NCBI RefSeq assembly: GCF_001311075.1
Contig: NZ_BBAD01000032.1
Span: forward strand, 1 to 33,974
DNA: 33,974 nt
Source of the DNA: Secundilactobacillus similis DSM 23365 = JCM 2765
GTDB lineage: Bacteria > Bacillota > Bacilli > Lactobacillales > Lactobacillaceae
Reading direction: 5' to 3'
In this document: in pieces, positions 9,845 to 19,691 of the stretch
Layout of the letters: the number at the start of each line of letters is the position of its first letter
Position numbering within the stretch: position 1 is the stretch's first letter
The notes under the pieces: generated by a model
What the model was told of the DNA's origin: nothing
Seen by the model: the letters and a program-made list of their open reading frames with translations, nothing else
Database searches by the model: none
Translations under genes and position numbers: made by a program

Positions 9845-10918
9845 TTGATTTCAGTTAAAGCCCCAGGAAAACTCTATATTGCAGGTGAATACGCCGTTGT
9901 TGAGGCTGGCTTTCCCGCCATCATCGTGGCACTAGATCAGTTTGTGACCGTCTCCATCCAGGCTGCCGACCAGATTGGGAGCATCGTTTCATCTCAATAT
10001 CAGGAAAATTCCATTTACTGGCGGCGTGAAGACGGCGAAATGGTCTTTGATAATCGAGACAACCCCTTCCACTACATTCTATCAGCGATCAAGGTAACGG
10101 AAGATTACGCCAAAACCCTCGAAAAACCGCTGGGCATCTACCACTTAACGGTTGAAAGTGACCTCGATAGTCACGATGGCCGTAAATACGGGCTAGGTTC
10201 ATCCGCAGCCGTCACAGTGGCGACAATTAAAGCCCTGTGTAAATTCTACGACCTGCCCGTCGATCACGATAAACTGTTCAAACTAGCTGCCATCGCTCAC
10301 TTTACCGTTCAGGGGAACGGCTCATTAGGCGATATCGCTGCGAGTGTCTATGGTGGCTGGATCGCCTACCACTCCTTTGATCGAGAATGGTTAAAGCTTG
10401 CACAAAAGAACTACGCCTTTGATACATTACTCGATATGGATTGGCCCGGGTTAAACGTCGAACTACTGACGCCACCAGCTGGCTTAAAATTGCTGGTTGG
10501 CTGGACGGGTTCCCCCGCTTCAACCTCTCACTTGGTCGACCGGGTTGCCTTAAACAAGGCGAAACAACAGGGCGATTACCAACGATTTTTGGAGAATAGC
10601 AAGGCCTGTTTAAAACGGATGATCAACGGTTTTCGTGAGCAAAATTTAAAAGCGATTCAAGCTGAGATCAACGTTAACCGCGACTTATTAAATCAACTCG
10701 ACCAGTTTACCCACGCCCACATCGAAACACCGCTCTTACAAAAGCTTTGCGACATCGCCCAAACTTTTGGCGGTGTCGCTAAAACTTCGGGGGCCGGTGG
10801 TGGCGATTGTGGTATCGCCATAATTGATCAAAAAAATGACATTTCTAAACTATTAGCTAGCTGGCAGGCTCATCAAATTATCCCCCTAAACTTCAACGTT
10901 CACCACGTAGAGGAGTAA
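9845..10918 (+). CDS. mvaK2: Phosphomevalonate kinase
   Basis: 357 aa GHMP kinase making mevalonate diphosphate. Motifs: [17 protein letters not shown] (motif 1), [17 protein letters not shown] (ATP loop) and [15 protein letters not shown] (motif 3). An ATG exists six codons upstream at 9827, but AAAGGA at 9830-9835 lies 9 bases before the TTG at 9845, and the family begins MIxVKAPGK, so TTG is preferred. It lies between mvaD and fni, as in other Gram-positive cocci and lactobacilli. Confidence 0.94.
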   Translation: MISVKAPGKLYIAGEYAVVEAGFPAIIVALDQFVTVSIQAADQIGSIVSSQYQENSIYWRREDGEMVFDNRDNPFHYILSAIKVTEDYAKTLEKPLGIYHLTVESDLDSHDGRKYGLGSSAAVTVATIKALCKFYDLPVDHDKLFKLAAIAHFTVQGNGSLGDIAASVYGGWIAYHSFDREWLKLAQKNYAFDTLLDMDWPGLNVELLTPPAGLKLLVGWTGSPASTSHLVDRVALNKAKQQGDYQRFLENSKACLKRMINGFREQNLKAIQAEINVNRDLLNQLDQFTHAHIETPLLQKLCDIAQTFGGVAKTSGAGGGDCGIAIIDQKNDISKLLASWQAHQIIPLNFNVHHVEE

Positions 10919-10923
10919 TCACA

Positions 10924-11962
10924 ATGACTTCAAAACAATCACATCGTAAGGATGAACACGTTTCACTTGCTGAAAAGTTTTACGATTCAACCGCCGAGTC
11001 AGCGTTTGATCAAGTCCGAATTTTGCATCAAAGTTTACCAGAACTGGCACTGACTGATGTTGAACCAGCTACCAAGTTTAACGGCGTGACGTTACCCTAT
11101 CCGCTTTTGATTGAAGCGATGACGGTGGGAGCCCAACTACTGGCAAATTAAACGCTAATCTTGCAAAGCTCGCCGCTGAAACCGGCTTGCCCATGGCGGT
11201 TGGTTCCCAAAGTGTTGCCTTAAAGGAACCCGACCTGATGCCAACTTTCACAACCGTTCGGATTATAATCCCGATGGCATCGTGATTGCCAACGTTGGTG
11301 CCGGCCACTCCGTTGAAGCAGCTCGGCAGGCCGTTGACATGCTTGGTGCCAACGCCCTCCAAGTTCACATTAACGTTGCGCAAGAACTCATCATGTCTGA
11401 GGGCGATCGTGATTTTTACTGGCTTGACCAATTAGCCGAATTAGTTGCTCGATTAGACGTTCCAGTAATCGTTAAAGAGGTCGGCTTTGGAATGACAGCT
11501 AAAACCATTCAAAAGTTAACCGCCATCGGCGTTGCCTTCGTCGATGTCAGCGGCCGTGGCGGTACCAGTTTCGCCAAAATCGAAAACTTTCGCCGACCAG
11601 AAAAGGACATGCTTTACTTAGATGATTGGGGGTTAACCACCGTCGAGTCATTACTGGAGTGTCGTAAACTGACAAACCGGCCCTACTTATTTGCAAGCGG
11701 CGGAATCAAAACACCACTTGATGCCATTAAGGCCTTAGCGCTGGGGGCAGACTGTGTCGGCATGGCTGGCCAGTTACTCCATGTGTTACTCCATCACGAT
11801 TTAGATGCGACGCAAGATTGGCTCGAACGATGGCTATTAGCCTTTAAAAAGTTAATGTTATTGACTGGCAGCCCTACCGTAAAAGATCTTCGTAAGTTAT
11901 CGTTAGTTTTTTCACCTCAATTAGAATCGTTTGCTCGACAACGGTTTATTTCGTTAGAATAA
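10924..11962 (+). CDS. fni: Type 2 isopentenyl-diphosphate isomerase (two frameshifts in this sequence)
   Basis: FMN- and NADPH-dependent TIM-barrel enzyme interconverting IPP and DMAPP. Seen: [13 protein letters not shown] at the N-terminus, LLIEAMTGGSP after repair, [21 protein letters not shown] with the conserved Lys-Glu, [14 protein letters not shown], and [25 protein letters not shown] (FMN phosphate site). Two breaks, near 11124 (MTGG coded with GG for GGG) and near 11260 (CGG for CGGG), are each fixed by one G; the repaired length is about 346 aa. The ATG has GAGGAG 8 bases upstream and starts 5 bases after the mvaK2 stop. Confidence 0.92.
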
Positions 11963-11974
11963 TCACTTGAACGC

Positions 11975-12030
11975 AAAAAAACGCATTCTGATTCCCTGTC
12001 AATCATTGGCTGGGACTCAGAATGCGTTTT
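11975..12030. terminator. Bidirectional terminator between fni and rsmF
   Basis: AAAACGCATTCTGA near 11978-11991 pairs with TCAGAATGCGTTTT at 12017-12030. A and T tails on both sides let it stop fni (plus) and rsmF (minus), which converge here. Confidence 0.85.
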
Positions 12031-12032
12031 AG

Positions 12033-13395
12033 TTATTGTTCGTCTTCGTAAGCTTTAAATCGCAACCCTTTTGGAAAGAAGTTTTTAATCGTTTGACCGA
12101 CAACTTTTCCAAACGCTACTGGCTGGTGTTCACAGGTCAATCGCGCCCAGCCCTTATTAATTGATAATCCGGTTACCGTGATTGTATCACCATGAACCAC
12201 TTGGCGCCAATCAGCCATTGTAATTGGAATTTCGGTTTGCACCGCGTCTGCTGGAAGCGCCAGTGCCAGCGCGTAACTTGGTTCGAAGCGGTTTTTCTTA
12301 AACGTCCCCAAGTGTAACCCGGCCGAACAACCTTTAACTTGCCCAAATCCGGTGTATCAATTGGCATCAAATAAAGTTGGTCGCCAAACGTCAATAGCTG
12401 TTTGTGATCAAAGGTCTGCGTTAACGTAGTCTTGGCAAATTTAGCCAATAAATCCCGTTGTTCAACGCTTAAATTGGGGCGCTGACCCTTAAACTTCTTT
12501 GCCGTCCCAATCGCTTCACGACAGCGGAGTTTAGCAACGAAATGGCCTTCACCCTTCATCAGGTGTGGGAACAGTCTCGCCGTGCCAGCCAATGCTGGAT
12601 TACCGTCAGCCCACTCTGGCTTGCCATCAACGATGCCAGCCGTTTTCGTAATTGGCACCACCTCAAATTCAGGGTAGGTTGCCAACAACCACGCAATCAT
12701 CTGTTCATCTTCTTCTGGGGCAAAGGTGCACGTGGAATAAATCAATTCGCCGCCTGGCTTTAACACCTTAACCGCTTCGCGCAAAATATCATGCTGCCGA
12801 TCAGCACATGCTTGCGGATACTCTGGTGTCCAATAACTCATGCATCGGGATCCTTACGAAACATCCCTTCACCCGAACAAGGTGCGTCAACTAAGACCTT
12901 GTCAAAAAATACAGGAAAGGTTTTAGCAATTTTTTCCGGCGTTTCGTTGAGAATCAAGGCATTTGCAACCCCAAATCGCTCCAAGTTTTCCGCTAACACT
13001 TTCGCGCGCTTTGGCATAATTTCATTGCTAACGAGTAAGCCCTGATTTTGTAGAAAACTGCTGAGATGCGTTGATTTACCACCCGGCGACGCACAGAGAT
13101 CCAGCACCCGTTCCCCGGGTTGGGGTTGGGCAACCTCGCCCACAAACATGGCACTAGGTTCCTGACTATATACTGCGCCACTTTGATGCGGTAACGAGCG
13201 CCCAGAAACTTTCCCGTAATAGCCCCAGTGGGTGTAAGGGACGGGATCAGTTAACGGGAGATCGGTTGGTTGTTCACGCAACGGGTTCAGCCGAAACCCA
13301 CTGTAGACTGGCTCATCAAAACTTGCGAAGAAAGCTGGGGCCGAATCTCCCAATAGCCGAGTGTATTTAGTAATAAACGCTTCTGGTAATTTCAA
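12033..13395 (-). CDS. rsmF: rRNA (cytosine-C5)-methyltransferase, RsmF/NSUN type (two frameshifts in this sequence)
   Basis: SAM-dependent Nol1/Nop2/Sun methyltransferase. Motifs: LDLCASPGGKSTHL (SAM loop), VLVDAPCSGEGMFRK (PC motif with one catalytic Cys) and YSTCTFAPEEDE (TC motif with the second). The last about 90 residues form a PUA-like RNA-binding end (GLSINKGWARLTC...HQPVAFGKV...FPKGLR). Frames break near 12841 (DAMSYWTPEYPQA after one added base) and near 12316 (GLHLGTFKKNRFEP after one added base). Repaired length about 454 aa. TTG at 13395 is 8 bases after AAAGGAG. The rRNA position it modifies cannot be read from the sequence. Confidence 0.85.
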
Positions 13396-13584
13396 ACTCA
13401 AAAACTCCTTTTTCCGAATCTGGCCGGTAACTGTCAACCGGCACTATAACCTTGAAAAGTATACGCTAATTTAAGGTGGAATGCCACCGAGCCGGCCCTG
13501 AATAAAGTGGTCATAGTTGAAACCGGTCAAACAAATGTGTTAAGTTATTAAGCATTACCTATTACTTAGAACGGACGTGACAAA

Positions 13585-14395
13585 TTGACTCAAAAATTAA
13601 TCGCTATCGACCTCGATGGCACAACGCTGAACAACCAGTCCCAGTTGTCACCAAAAACAATTCAAACGCTAAAACGGGCCACTCAAGCGGGACATATCGT
13701 TAGTATCGTAACTGGCGCCCAAACCGGTTATCTCAACAATTTTACGATCAACTGGCACTCAAGACACCCATGATTAACTTTAACGGTAGTCTGGGACACG
13801 TGCCCCACAAACATTGGTCAAAGGAGTACCAGTATACCTTTAATCGTGATATCGTGTTCGACCTGTTACAACACCAACGCGATTTTGACGTTGAGTTGAT
13901 TGCAGCTGAGGGTAAGCACCTTTTCTTAGCGCATCAGGACAAACCGGTTGAGCTTGGGTTCTTCCCAGTTCAGTTAAAAGCGAATGAACTGCTCAGCCAA
14001 CAGTCGCTTACTCAAAATCCAACGAGTATGACGATCGCCGTTAAACGCCCCCAACAAAAGCGGCTTCAGGCTACATCGAAGATAAATTCGGTGACCAGGT
14101 CGATGTCAGTCCATGGGGCGGTCCAAACAGCGTTTTGGAAATCTGTGCTAAGGGCATTCAAAAAGCCGTTGGTGTTGAACGATTGGCGCATTACTATGGT
14201 ATTAGCCGAGATAACATTATCGCGTTTGGTGATGAACATAACGACGATGAAATGATCACTTACGCTGGTGTCGGTGTCGCCATGAAAAATGCAACGGACC
14301 ATCTTAAGTCGCTTGCCGATGACGTCACACCGTTGACCAACGAAGAAGATGGTCTGGCAGACTACCTCGGTCGCGCTTTGAAACTGGCGGAATAG
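13585..14395 (+). CDS. Cof-type HAD phosphatase (two frameshifts in this sequence)
   Basis: Haloacid dehalogenase superfamily hydrolase, subfamily IIB. Motif I IAIDLDGTTLN carries the Asp nucleophile, IVSIVTGRP (after repair) is motif II, and IIAFGDEHNDDEMI is motif IV with its acidic residues. GVGVAMKNATDHLKSLADDVT is the usual Cof C-terminus. Breaks near 13715 (TGGC for TGGCC) and near 14057 (four A for five) are each fixed by one base, giving about 270 aa, normal for the family. The substrate is a small phosphorylated compound of unknown identity. TTG start with a poor ribosome site. Confidence 0.85.
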
Positions 14396-14424
14396 GTTGT
14401 TATCTACAAAATTAAACTCTAAAT

Positions 14425-14463
14425 GGACCGTGAATTGATCATTCAAATTCACGGCCCTTTTTT
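14425..14463 (+). terminator. Terminator of the HAD phosphatase gene
   Basis: CCGTGAATT (14428-14436) pairs with AATTCACGG (14446-14454), followed by CCC and six T. Repeat E1 begins 13 bases after it. Confidence 0.85.
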
Positions 14464-14475
14464 CATGTAGACTTG

Positions 14476-14806
14476 CTTTCGCTTGTGTCCAGCGTAAGCA
14501 TTGGGCGGATTTTGGGTGAAGGCTGTTTGTCATCGCTTCGCTCGCCAAAGCCGCATTGAAAAGCACTCGTTCAGGCTACAAAATTCGGCGCCACTTAAAC
14601 TGTCAGTTCCAGGGTTCCTGAAGTTGTGGGAATTTGTCAACCACGCGCTTTCTGGCCACCACGCCGAATGGTGCTGCGCGAGACTGAGAGCTGCATGTAA
14701 GGCGAGTCCGGTAAACCCGCCAGACCCGGGCGCCTTCACCGGACTCACCTTACACACTGCTCTCAACCCGTCTCGCTCCGCACACTGTCGCTGGACACAA
14801 GCGACA
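14476..14806 (-). repeat. Structured repeat E1 (331 bp, inverted copy of E2)
   Basis: Near-identical (about 97 percent by eye, fewer than ten differences) to E2 at 19981-20311 but in the opposite orientation. Both are exactly 331 bp between hairpin ends. On the minus strand it begins with hairpin TGTCG-loop-CGACA (14806-14786) and ends with CTTACG-loop-CGAAAG (14498-14476); the loops CTTGTGTCCAG and CTGGACACAAG are perfect complements. A long rod lies near 14678-14778 and an 8-bp stem joins 14583-14590 to 14662-14669. It fills the gap between the convergent HAD and rfbB genes, against the rfbB terminator. No transposase is present. Open frames through it on both strands look spurious. Confidence 0.85.
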
Positions 14807-14807
14807 G

Positions 14808-14838
14808 TAAAAAGCCTTGAAGCTCTTTTCTCCAAGGC
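14808..14838 (-). terminator. Terminator of rfbB
   Basis: On the minus strand GCCTTGGA pairs with TTCAAGGC around a GAAAAGAGC loop, followed by five T and ACTG. The first base of the E1 hairpin follows within four bases of the T run. Confidence 0.8.
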
Positions 14839-14884
14839 TCTCTTATTAGTTTAATTGGAAAGCATGCGTGATCAAGCCAGTTGC

Positions 14885-15859
14885 TTAGATTAATGATTGC
14901 CACCAGCTAGCGTGCTGTTTGTACCATACAATTGTTTGCTGTAATCCGGTTTCGAAGTTTGACATGCTGGGTTGCCATCCCAGCTCAGTTGTGAGTCGCT
15001 CACTTGACATCGCATAACGTAAATCATGCCCTAACCGATCTGCAACGTGAGTGATTACATCAGGTTCAAGTCCCAATTGAGTGACAATCGCCTGACTAAC
15101 CTGATTATTCGTCCGTTCTTGATGAGCCGCAATATTATAGACTCGGCCAGCCTGACCATCACGTAAAATTCGGTAAATCGCCGTACAATTGTCTAATACA
15201 AAAAGCCAATCACGGCGATTCTCACCACTACCGTAAATTGGGAGTGGTTGTTCACGAAGACCATTTGTCACTAATTTTGGAATCAACTTTTCCGGATGCT
15301 GATATGGGCCGTAGTTATTTGCTGACCGACTGATTCCAACGTTCAGTCCGTATGACCGAAAGTCGGCCAACACCAATAAATCAGCCGCTGCTTTGGAGGC
15401 AGCATACGGACTACTAGGCTTAATTTGGCCACTCTCGGTAACTGGCGCTTCCGTTAATTGCTGATCACCGTACACCTCATCCGTTGACACTTGTAAAAAG
15501 CGAATCTCGGGATACGTGCGAATCACTTGCAACAGGTTTAAAACACCGAGCACGTTTGTTTCATAAAATGGCCGCGAATCAGTCAGGCTCCGATCAACAT
15601 GTGATTCGGCCGCAAAATTAACCACATGTGTAATTCGATACTGTTCAACAACTTTTTGGACGGTTGCGACATCATTAATATCGGCCTGAATAAAGTGATA
15701 TTGTGGCGAATCAGCAATCGCCGCCAACGATGTTAAATTGCCCGCATAGGTTAGTTTATCTAGGTTAACAATCACATCATTCGGATGAGTCGCCAAGACT
15801 TGCCGAATAAAATTACTACCGATAAACCCGGCCCCACCCGTCACTAAAAGTCGCATCAT
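14885..15859 (-). CDS. rfbB: dTDP-glucose 4,6-dehydratase
   Basis: 324 aa short-chain dehydrogenase/reductase that makes dTDP-4-keto-6-deoxyglucose, a step to dTDP-rhamnose for cell-surface polysaccharide. Motifs: LLVTGGAGFIGSNFI (NAD-binding), NFAAESHVDRS, STDEVYGD (catalytic Thr-Asp-Glu) and SPYAASKAAAD (YxxxK). YGPYQHPEKLIPKLV and GSGENRRDWLFV fit the dTDP-sugar site. It is alone: rfbA, rfbC and rfbD are not in the window. Two ATG codons are adjacent (15859, 15856); GGAGG is 3 or 6 bases upstream, so the second is the better start. It follows the helveticin-like gene by 32 bases and may be cotranscribed with it. Confidence 0.92.
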   Translation of the reverse strand: MMRLLVTGGAGFIGSNFIRQVLATHPNDVIVNLDKLTYAGNLTSLAAIADSPQYHFIQADINDVATVQKVVEQYRITHVVNFAAESHVDRSLTDSRPFYETNVLGVLNLLQVIRTYPEIRFLQVSTDEVYGDQQLTEAPVTESGQIKPSSPYAASKAAADLLVLADFRSYGLNVGISRSANNYGPYQHPEKLIPKLVTNGLREQPLPIYGSGENRRDWLFVLDNCTAIYRILRDGQAGRVYNIAAHQERTNNQVSQAIVTQLGLEPDVITHVADRLGHDLRYAMSSERLTTELGWQPSMSNFETGLQQTIVWYKQHASWWQSLI

Positions 15860-15891
15860 TTACCTCCGTTAGTCCGTTTGATCCTCAATGA

Positions 15892-16791
15892 TTATTTATC
15901 CCACAATTGTTTAGAGACGGCAAACAGCTGGTTACCAGTCGCTTGCGTATACTGATTAAACAGGACGTTCTTTCCCTTAAGCTGAATATCCGTCACAGTT
16001 GCCTCTTGATCTGAGGTAATCATTGGTTGAAATGCAAAGCCCGCTTTCAATAACCAATATCCCTTGCCCACCGCCATTCCAGCGGCATTTCGAGTCGCAT
16101 AAATCGCTCGGCCGTTTGAAAAATCAACACTTTGAATCAACGTGTCAGTTGTGAAGTCGAGCGGATTATCAGCTGGTTTAAATGATTGGATCACCGTCTT
16201 CATAACCCGTAAATCATCAGCTGCCAAAGTCGGTGTTTTCTCAGACGTGTTCGTTTCCAACAAATGCAGTAACGCTGGTTGGTCATAAATTGTCAGCTGC
16301 GCATTGAAGTCCGTATCCAACCCCATGATCAGTAATTCTTGTTCATCACTTGAAAGCGCTGCCTCAGTTTTAAGTAACGGTTGATGCATGGGCGTCCCGG
16401 TAATATTGGCAGCCGTTAATTCCGTCAATCGTGGTAACGTATTTCCGATAACCGTTGCGCCAGCCTCAAACGTGAGTAACCCAAGTTCGGTACTGTACGT
16501 TGCTTTCGGCTCATCCGCATCAGGTTGCCCAATTCCCAGCCAAAATTGCGGTTGGGTTGCCGTTTCGATGCCTTCCAACGTATGAACTTCCCCAACGCCA
16601 GTTACCCGCATCGTGGTTTCTGGTTGAGCAGTCGCAACTTGAGCTGCTTCATCAACCGCACACGCCGTGATCAACGCATCTTGTTCATCTGGTTGCAGCA
16701 CGTACAGTGTCGTTTGTCGCCAGTAAAACGCCGTGACTGGGGCTTGTGTTGGTAAGTCGTGTATTGCTAAAATGAGGGATGGATTATCCAT
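15892..16791 (-). CDS. Helveticin J-like protein
   Basis: 299 aa, no signal peptide or membrane segment. I recognise a helveticin J pattern from memory of that family: a short GVGEVHTLEG...FWLGIG block (helveticin GGHTQTWEF...WFIGV), PRLTELTAANI, TEAALSSDEQELLIMGLDTD followed by LTIYD (helveticin AEAAVSPDYTKFLIATVEN...FTIYN), and IQSVDFSNGRAIYATRNAAG (IQGYDLDNDGNIYISSQKAP). Helveticin J is a class III, large heat-labile bacteriocin; many homologues are uncharacterised, so killing activity is not established. No immunity or export gene stands out beside it. The ATG has AAGGAG 11 bases upstream. Confidence 0.6.
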   Translation of the reverse strand: MDNPSLILAIHDLPTQAPVTAFYWRQTTLYVLQPDEQDALITACAVDEAAQVATAQPETTMRVTGVGEVHTLEGIETATQPQFWLGIGQPDADEPKATYSTELGLLTFEAGATVIGNTLPRLTELTAANITGTPMHQPLLKTEAALSSDEQELLIMGLDTDFNAQLTIYDQPALLHLLETNTSEKTPTLAADDLRVMKTVIQSFKPADNPLDFTTDTLIQSVDFSNGRAIYATRNAAGMAVGKGYWLLKAGFAFQPMITSDQEATVTDIQLKGKNVLFNQYTQATGNQLFAVSKQLWDK

Positions 16792-17014
16792 GCCTAGTTC
16801 AACTCCTTAAATTCACATCGTACCCGGTCAATCAAGATCGGCGCTACGTGTTTAATTGCAATAACTACAGTATATCACAACGCCAAATAGCGAAATGGAG
16901 ACGGTTTAAATCTCATTTTTAAAATCAAAACTTACTTCGGTTCAAGCCGCTGGTCAACTACCAACTACCAAACCGCTTCTTATTAGTGGCGAATTTATAG
17001 TCAATCGATTCCTA

Positions 17015-19069
17015 GTGGCACACCAACAGCCCGTGATGCAAAGTCCACGATGTGCCGTTATTCACCGTGGCACTCAGGTCACCTTCGTTGCAAAATTGCA
17101 AAACGATGGCTGGTACTGGTTAAAACTCGACCGCGCAACGCCCCTTTACTTGCCCTATGCACGTGTGACACCCTTCAAATGCTTCGGTGAGCTTCAAGTG
17201 GAGCATGCCAGTGTCCCTGTTCATACAACTTCTGGCCAAATTTCCAGCCACCAGCCGAACCTGACGTATCCTGATCAGCATCAATTTATTGTTGGCCAAC
17301 CATTGCAACTCCTTACGGCACCAGAGTGGACGGCCATTCAACAGCCACCCCATCTTCTGTACCCTGGAACCATTGTGCCTTACCAAACCCATATTGATCA
17401 CGGCCGGTATGGCTACTTGAAAACTGAACGTGGCTTTCTGCCCTACGTTGATCACCAAACTGGGCACCTTTTTGGTAGTGACAGCGACCAATCACCAGTC
17501 ATAACACCTGAGAAGCAGTCGCAAACGCCCCATATTTACTGGTTAACCGGCCAGTACCAGCTAACCAAACGAGCTGTCTGGGCAAGAACCGCGCCGGATC
17601 GGCAAGCCATGCCAATCACCAAATTACGCAACGGCACCCGTTTTGACTACCTCGGCAAAGTTTACCATGATCGCCGTGGCTGGCTTGTCATAAAACGGCA
17701 GTCACGGTATTTGTACGTACCGTTCGTAACGGTTTTGAATGCCAAATTAAGTGACTACTACGGATTGGAGCGAACTGGCTCTAAACTCGTTGGTCGGCTC
17801 CAAGAACCCTGGACATTTGTTCATCAAAATCCAACTACCATTCAGTTGCAACCCACATCAGCTGAATTGACGGCGCTCAACGCCCTTGAAGCTCAACTAG
17901 ACCGAGTTCGTCAACCAGATTCACAAATCATCGGCCTCATTAACGATCTCCACCTTGACCGATACCAAACACCTGCGACGGCCGCTGGATTCCACGATTT
18001 ATCCGTGGTGAGTGCGTTTGCTCGTCGTGCTGGACTCGATGCACTAGTCGTTAACGGTGATTTGAACGATGGTCGGCAAACCCTTGACCGTACGATTCAA
18101 GATATTGGGACGGCCGTTGCGATTCTTAAAACAAGTCAGCGACCATTCTTCATCACTCAAGGTAACCACGATGACAACTCTGGTTTCGCCCGCTACGTTA
18201 ACGGCTACCGCACTGAACAAGTCGTTACCCAAAAATTAGCCTATCAGCTTCGGAATCGCGCGTTTGAACACCTTTTGGCTGAACCTGGTCACTTCTACGG
18301 CCATTATCAATTGCCAAATAGTCGACTCAGTTTGATTTTACTTGATGCATTTGACATCCCGGACTCGTTTAAAAACGGTTATTTTGCGCGTGGGTATGAC
18401 GAAGCGCCGAGTGGTATTCACTGGACTGGCATCCTTCAAAATATCCGCCACAGTCGTTCTCGTTTTCAAACCGCACAAGTCGATTGGTTGATCAAAACGT
18501 TGACTGATCTCAAACCGGACGAGCAGGTGCTTATTTTCACTCATGATAGTCTCCGTCAGGCCACCACTCAACGTGCAGTTGGGCAATTTTGGACGTATGA
18601 CTGGTTCGCAAACAATCAGCAAGGCGATTACCATCGCTTAACTGAGGCCTTGTCCATGCATCGTCACCAAATCGTCGCCGTGATGTCCGGACACACCCAC
18701 GTTGATGACTGGGCCGACACGGACGGCATCAACTGGATCACCACGACCAGCAATGTCGCTGATCGTCGTAAATCACGCCATGGTCGTACCAAAAATGGTC
18801 TCACGAGCGCCTGGGACCTCTTAGTCGTTAATCCAAGTAACCGCGAACTTTACCGCTTTCGGGTTGGTTGGCAGGATCAATCAGGTCACATTAGTTCCTG
18901 GCAAGTTCGGTTATTCGGCGACGGGACCGACCCTCGTCATCGTTCATTGCGAGATTTACTGAAACAGTTCAAACCAACTAAGCAAACGGAAAACACCAAA
19001 CGTTATAATCAGCTCAGTCAACAGGTGACCCAAGTCTGGCGTGGCTTTCGGGGCTACTTCACCTATTAA
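17015..19069 (+). CDS. Calcineurin-like metallophosphoesterase with three GW/SH3-like repeats
   Basis: At least 684 aa. The C-terminal part has all five metallophosphoesterase blocks: INDLHLDRY (about 307), VVNGDLNDG (about 345), TQGNHDD (about 380), FTHDS (about 507) and SGHTHVDD (about 558). The N-terminal part has three repeats of about 60 residues ending in WYWLKL...YLPYARV, YGYLKT...FLPYV and WLVIKR...YLYVPFV, like GW/SH3-type cell-wall-binding modules. The GTG at 17015 has no ribosome site and the frame is open back to 16910, so the true start may lie upstream or be hidden by an indel. No signal peptide is visible even in that extension, which is odd for wall-binding modules. The substrate is unknown. 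Confidence 0.8.
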   Translation: MAHQQPVMQSPRCAVIHRGTQVTFVAKLQNDGWYWLKLDRATPLYLPYARVTPFKCFGELQVEHASVPVHTTSGQISSHQPNLTYPDQHQFIVGQPLQLLTAPEWTAIQQPPHLLYPGTIVPYQTHIDHGRYGYLKTERGFLPYVDHQTGHLFGSDSDQSPVITPEKQSQTPHIYWLTGQYQLTKRAVWARTAPDRQAMPITKLRNGTRFDYLGKVYHDRRGWLVIKRQSRYLYVPFVTVLNAKLSDYYGLERTGSKLVGRLQEPWTFVHQNPTTIQLQPTSAELTALNALEAQLDRVRQPDSQIIGLINDLHLDRYQTPATAAGFHDLSVVSAFARRAGLDALVVNGDLNDGRQTLDRTIQDIGTAVAILKTSQRPFFITQGNHDDNSGFARYVNGYRTEQVVTQKLAYQLRNRAFEHLLAEPGHFYGHYQLPNSRLSLILLDAFDIPDSFKNGYFARGYDEAPSGIHWTGILQNIRHSRSRFQTAQVDWLIKTLTDLKPDEQVLIFTHDSLRQATTQRAVGQFWTYDWFANNQQGDYHRLTEALSMHRHQIVAVMSGHTHVDDWADTDGINWITTTSNVADRRKSRHGRTKNGLTSAWDLLVVNPSNRELYRFRVGWQDQSGHISSWQVRLFGDGTDPRHRSLRDLLKQFKPTKQTENTKRYNQLSQQVTQVWRGFRGYFTY

Positions 19070-19088
19070 CGTATCAAATTCATCACCC

Positions 19089-19141
19089 AAATAAAAACAC
19101 CACCTACTCAGCAATCGTAGCTGAATACGTGGTGTTTATTT
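19089..19141. terminator. Bidirectional terminator after the metallophosphoesterase gene
   Basis: AAATAAAAACACCAC (19089-19103) pairs with GTGGTGTTTATTT (19129-19141), with inner CTCAGC/GCTGA pairing. It serves the plus gene and the converging 103-aa gene. Confidence 0.8.
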
Positions 19142-19155
19142 GGATTGCGTCAGTT

Positions 19156-19467
19156 TTAGTCAATAATCAAAACGTACGCGCTTAGGTTGGCCACCCAATA
19201 TGTATGAACTTGTTCGGGATGGTCGATTGCGATATCGCGCAAGAAATCATTACCTGAGAGTTCCGCATAAATATCATCAAGTGCGGTGAATGTTTCTAGG
19301 TAACCGATATTCTTCTGCCAGCGTAAAACTTCACTCGCTTGGGACCAAGTTGCTGGGCAATTATGGATCTCATATTGATGGGCTAATTTCTGCCAATCAG
19401 GCATTGAGACTACTGGGACTTTAGAGACTAACATCGTTTCAGGCAATTTAAACACGTTCCTTTCCAA
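19156..19467 (-). CDS. Hypothetical protein, about 100 aa
   Basis: Not recognised. It is a soluble, acidic, aromatic-rich protein (TWSQASEVLRWQKNIGYLETF, YWVANLSAYVLII) with no signal peptide or membrane span. It ends at a good shared terminator, which supports a real gene. Start unclear: TTG at 19467, GTG at 19455 and ATG at 19434 are possible; AAAGGA lies just before the GTG, too close for a normal site. Confidence 0.55.
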   Translation of the reverse strand: MERNVFKLPETMLVSKVPVVSMPDWQKLAHQYEIHNCPATWSQASEVLRWQKNIGYLETFTALDDIYAELSGNDFLRDIAIDHPEQVHTYWVANLSAYVLIID

Positions 19468-19691
19468 GGACTTAGGTTACCACAAAGTGACCAAGATAAA
19501 ATGACAAATTAATAAGAATTTATCTGAATCAAACGAAAATTTTAATTAGTTTGCTTATTCAATCAATTACTGGCCATTCGTCTAAAATCTTGAGAAAAAC
19601 TTAGGGCTTTCCCTTCGCTTTTTTAAGAATTTTCGAGCATAATGACACCATCAAACTAGAAATCAAACCAGAAATGAAAGTGGTGAACGAG

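Noticed and set aside
14501..14854. Open frames of 101-134 codons through E1 and E2 on both strands (also 14530-14835, 19885-20289, 19946-20257)
   Set aside because: The same stretch is open on both strands, has no ribosome site, extends past the repeat into unique flanks, and is better explained by a GC-rich structured element.
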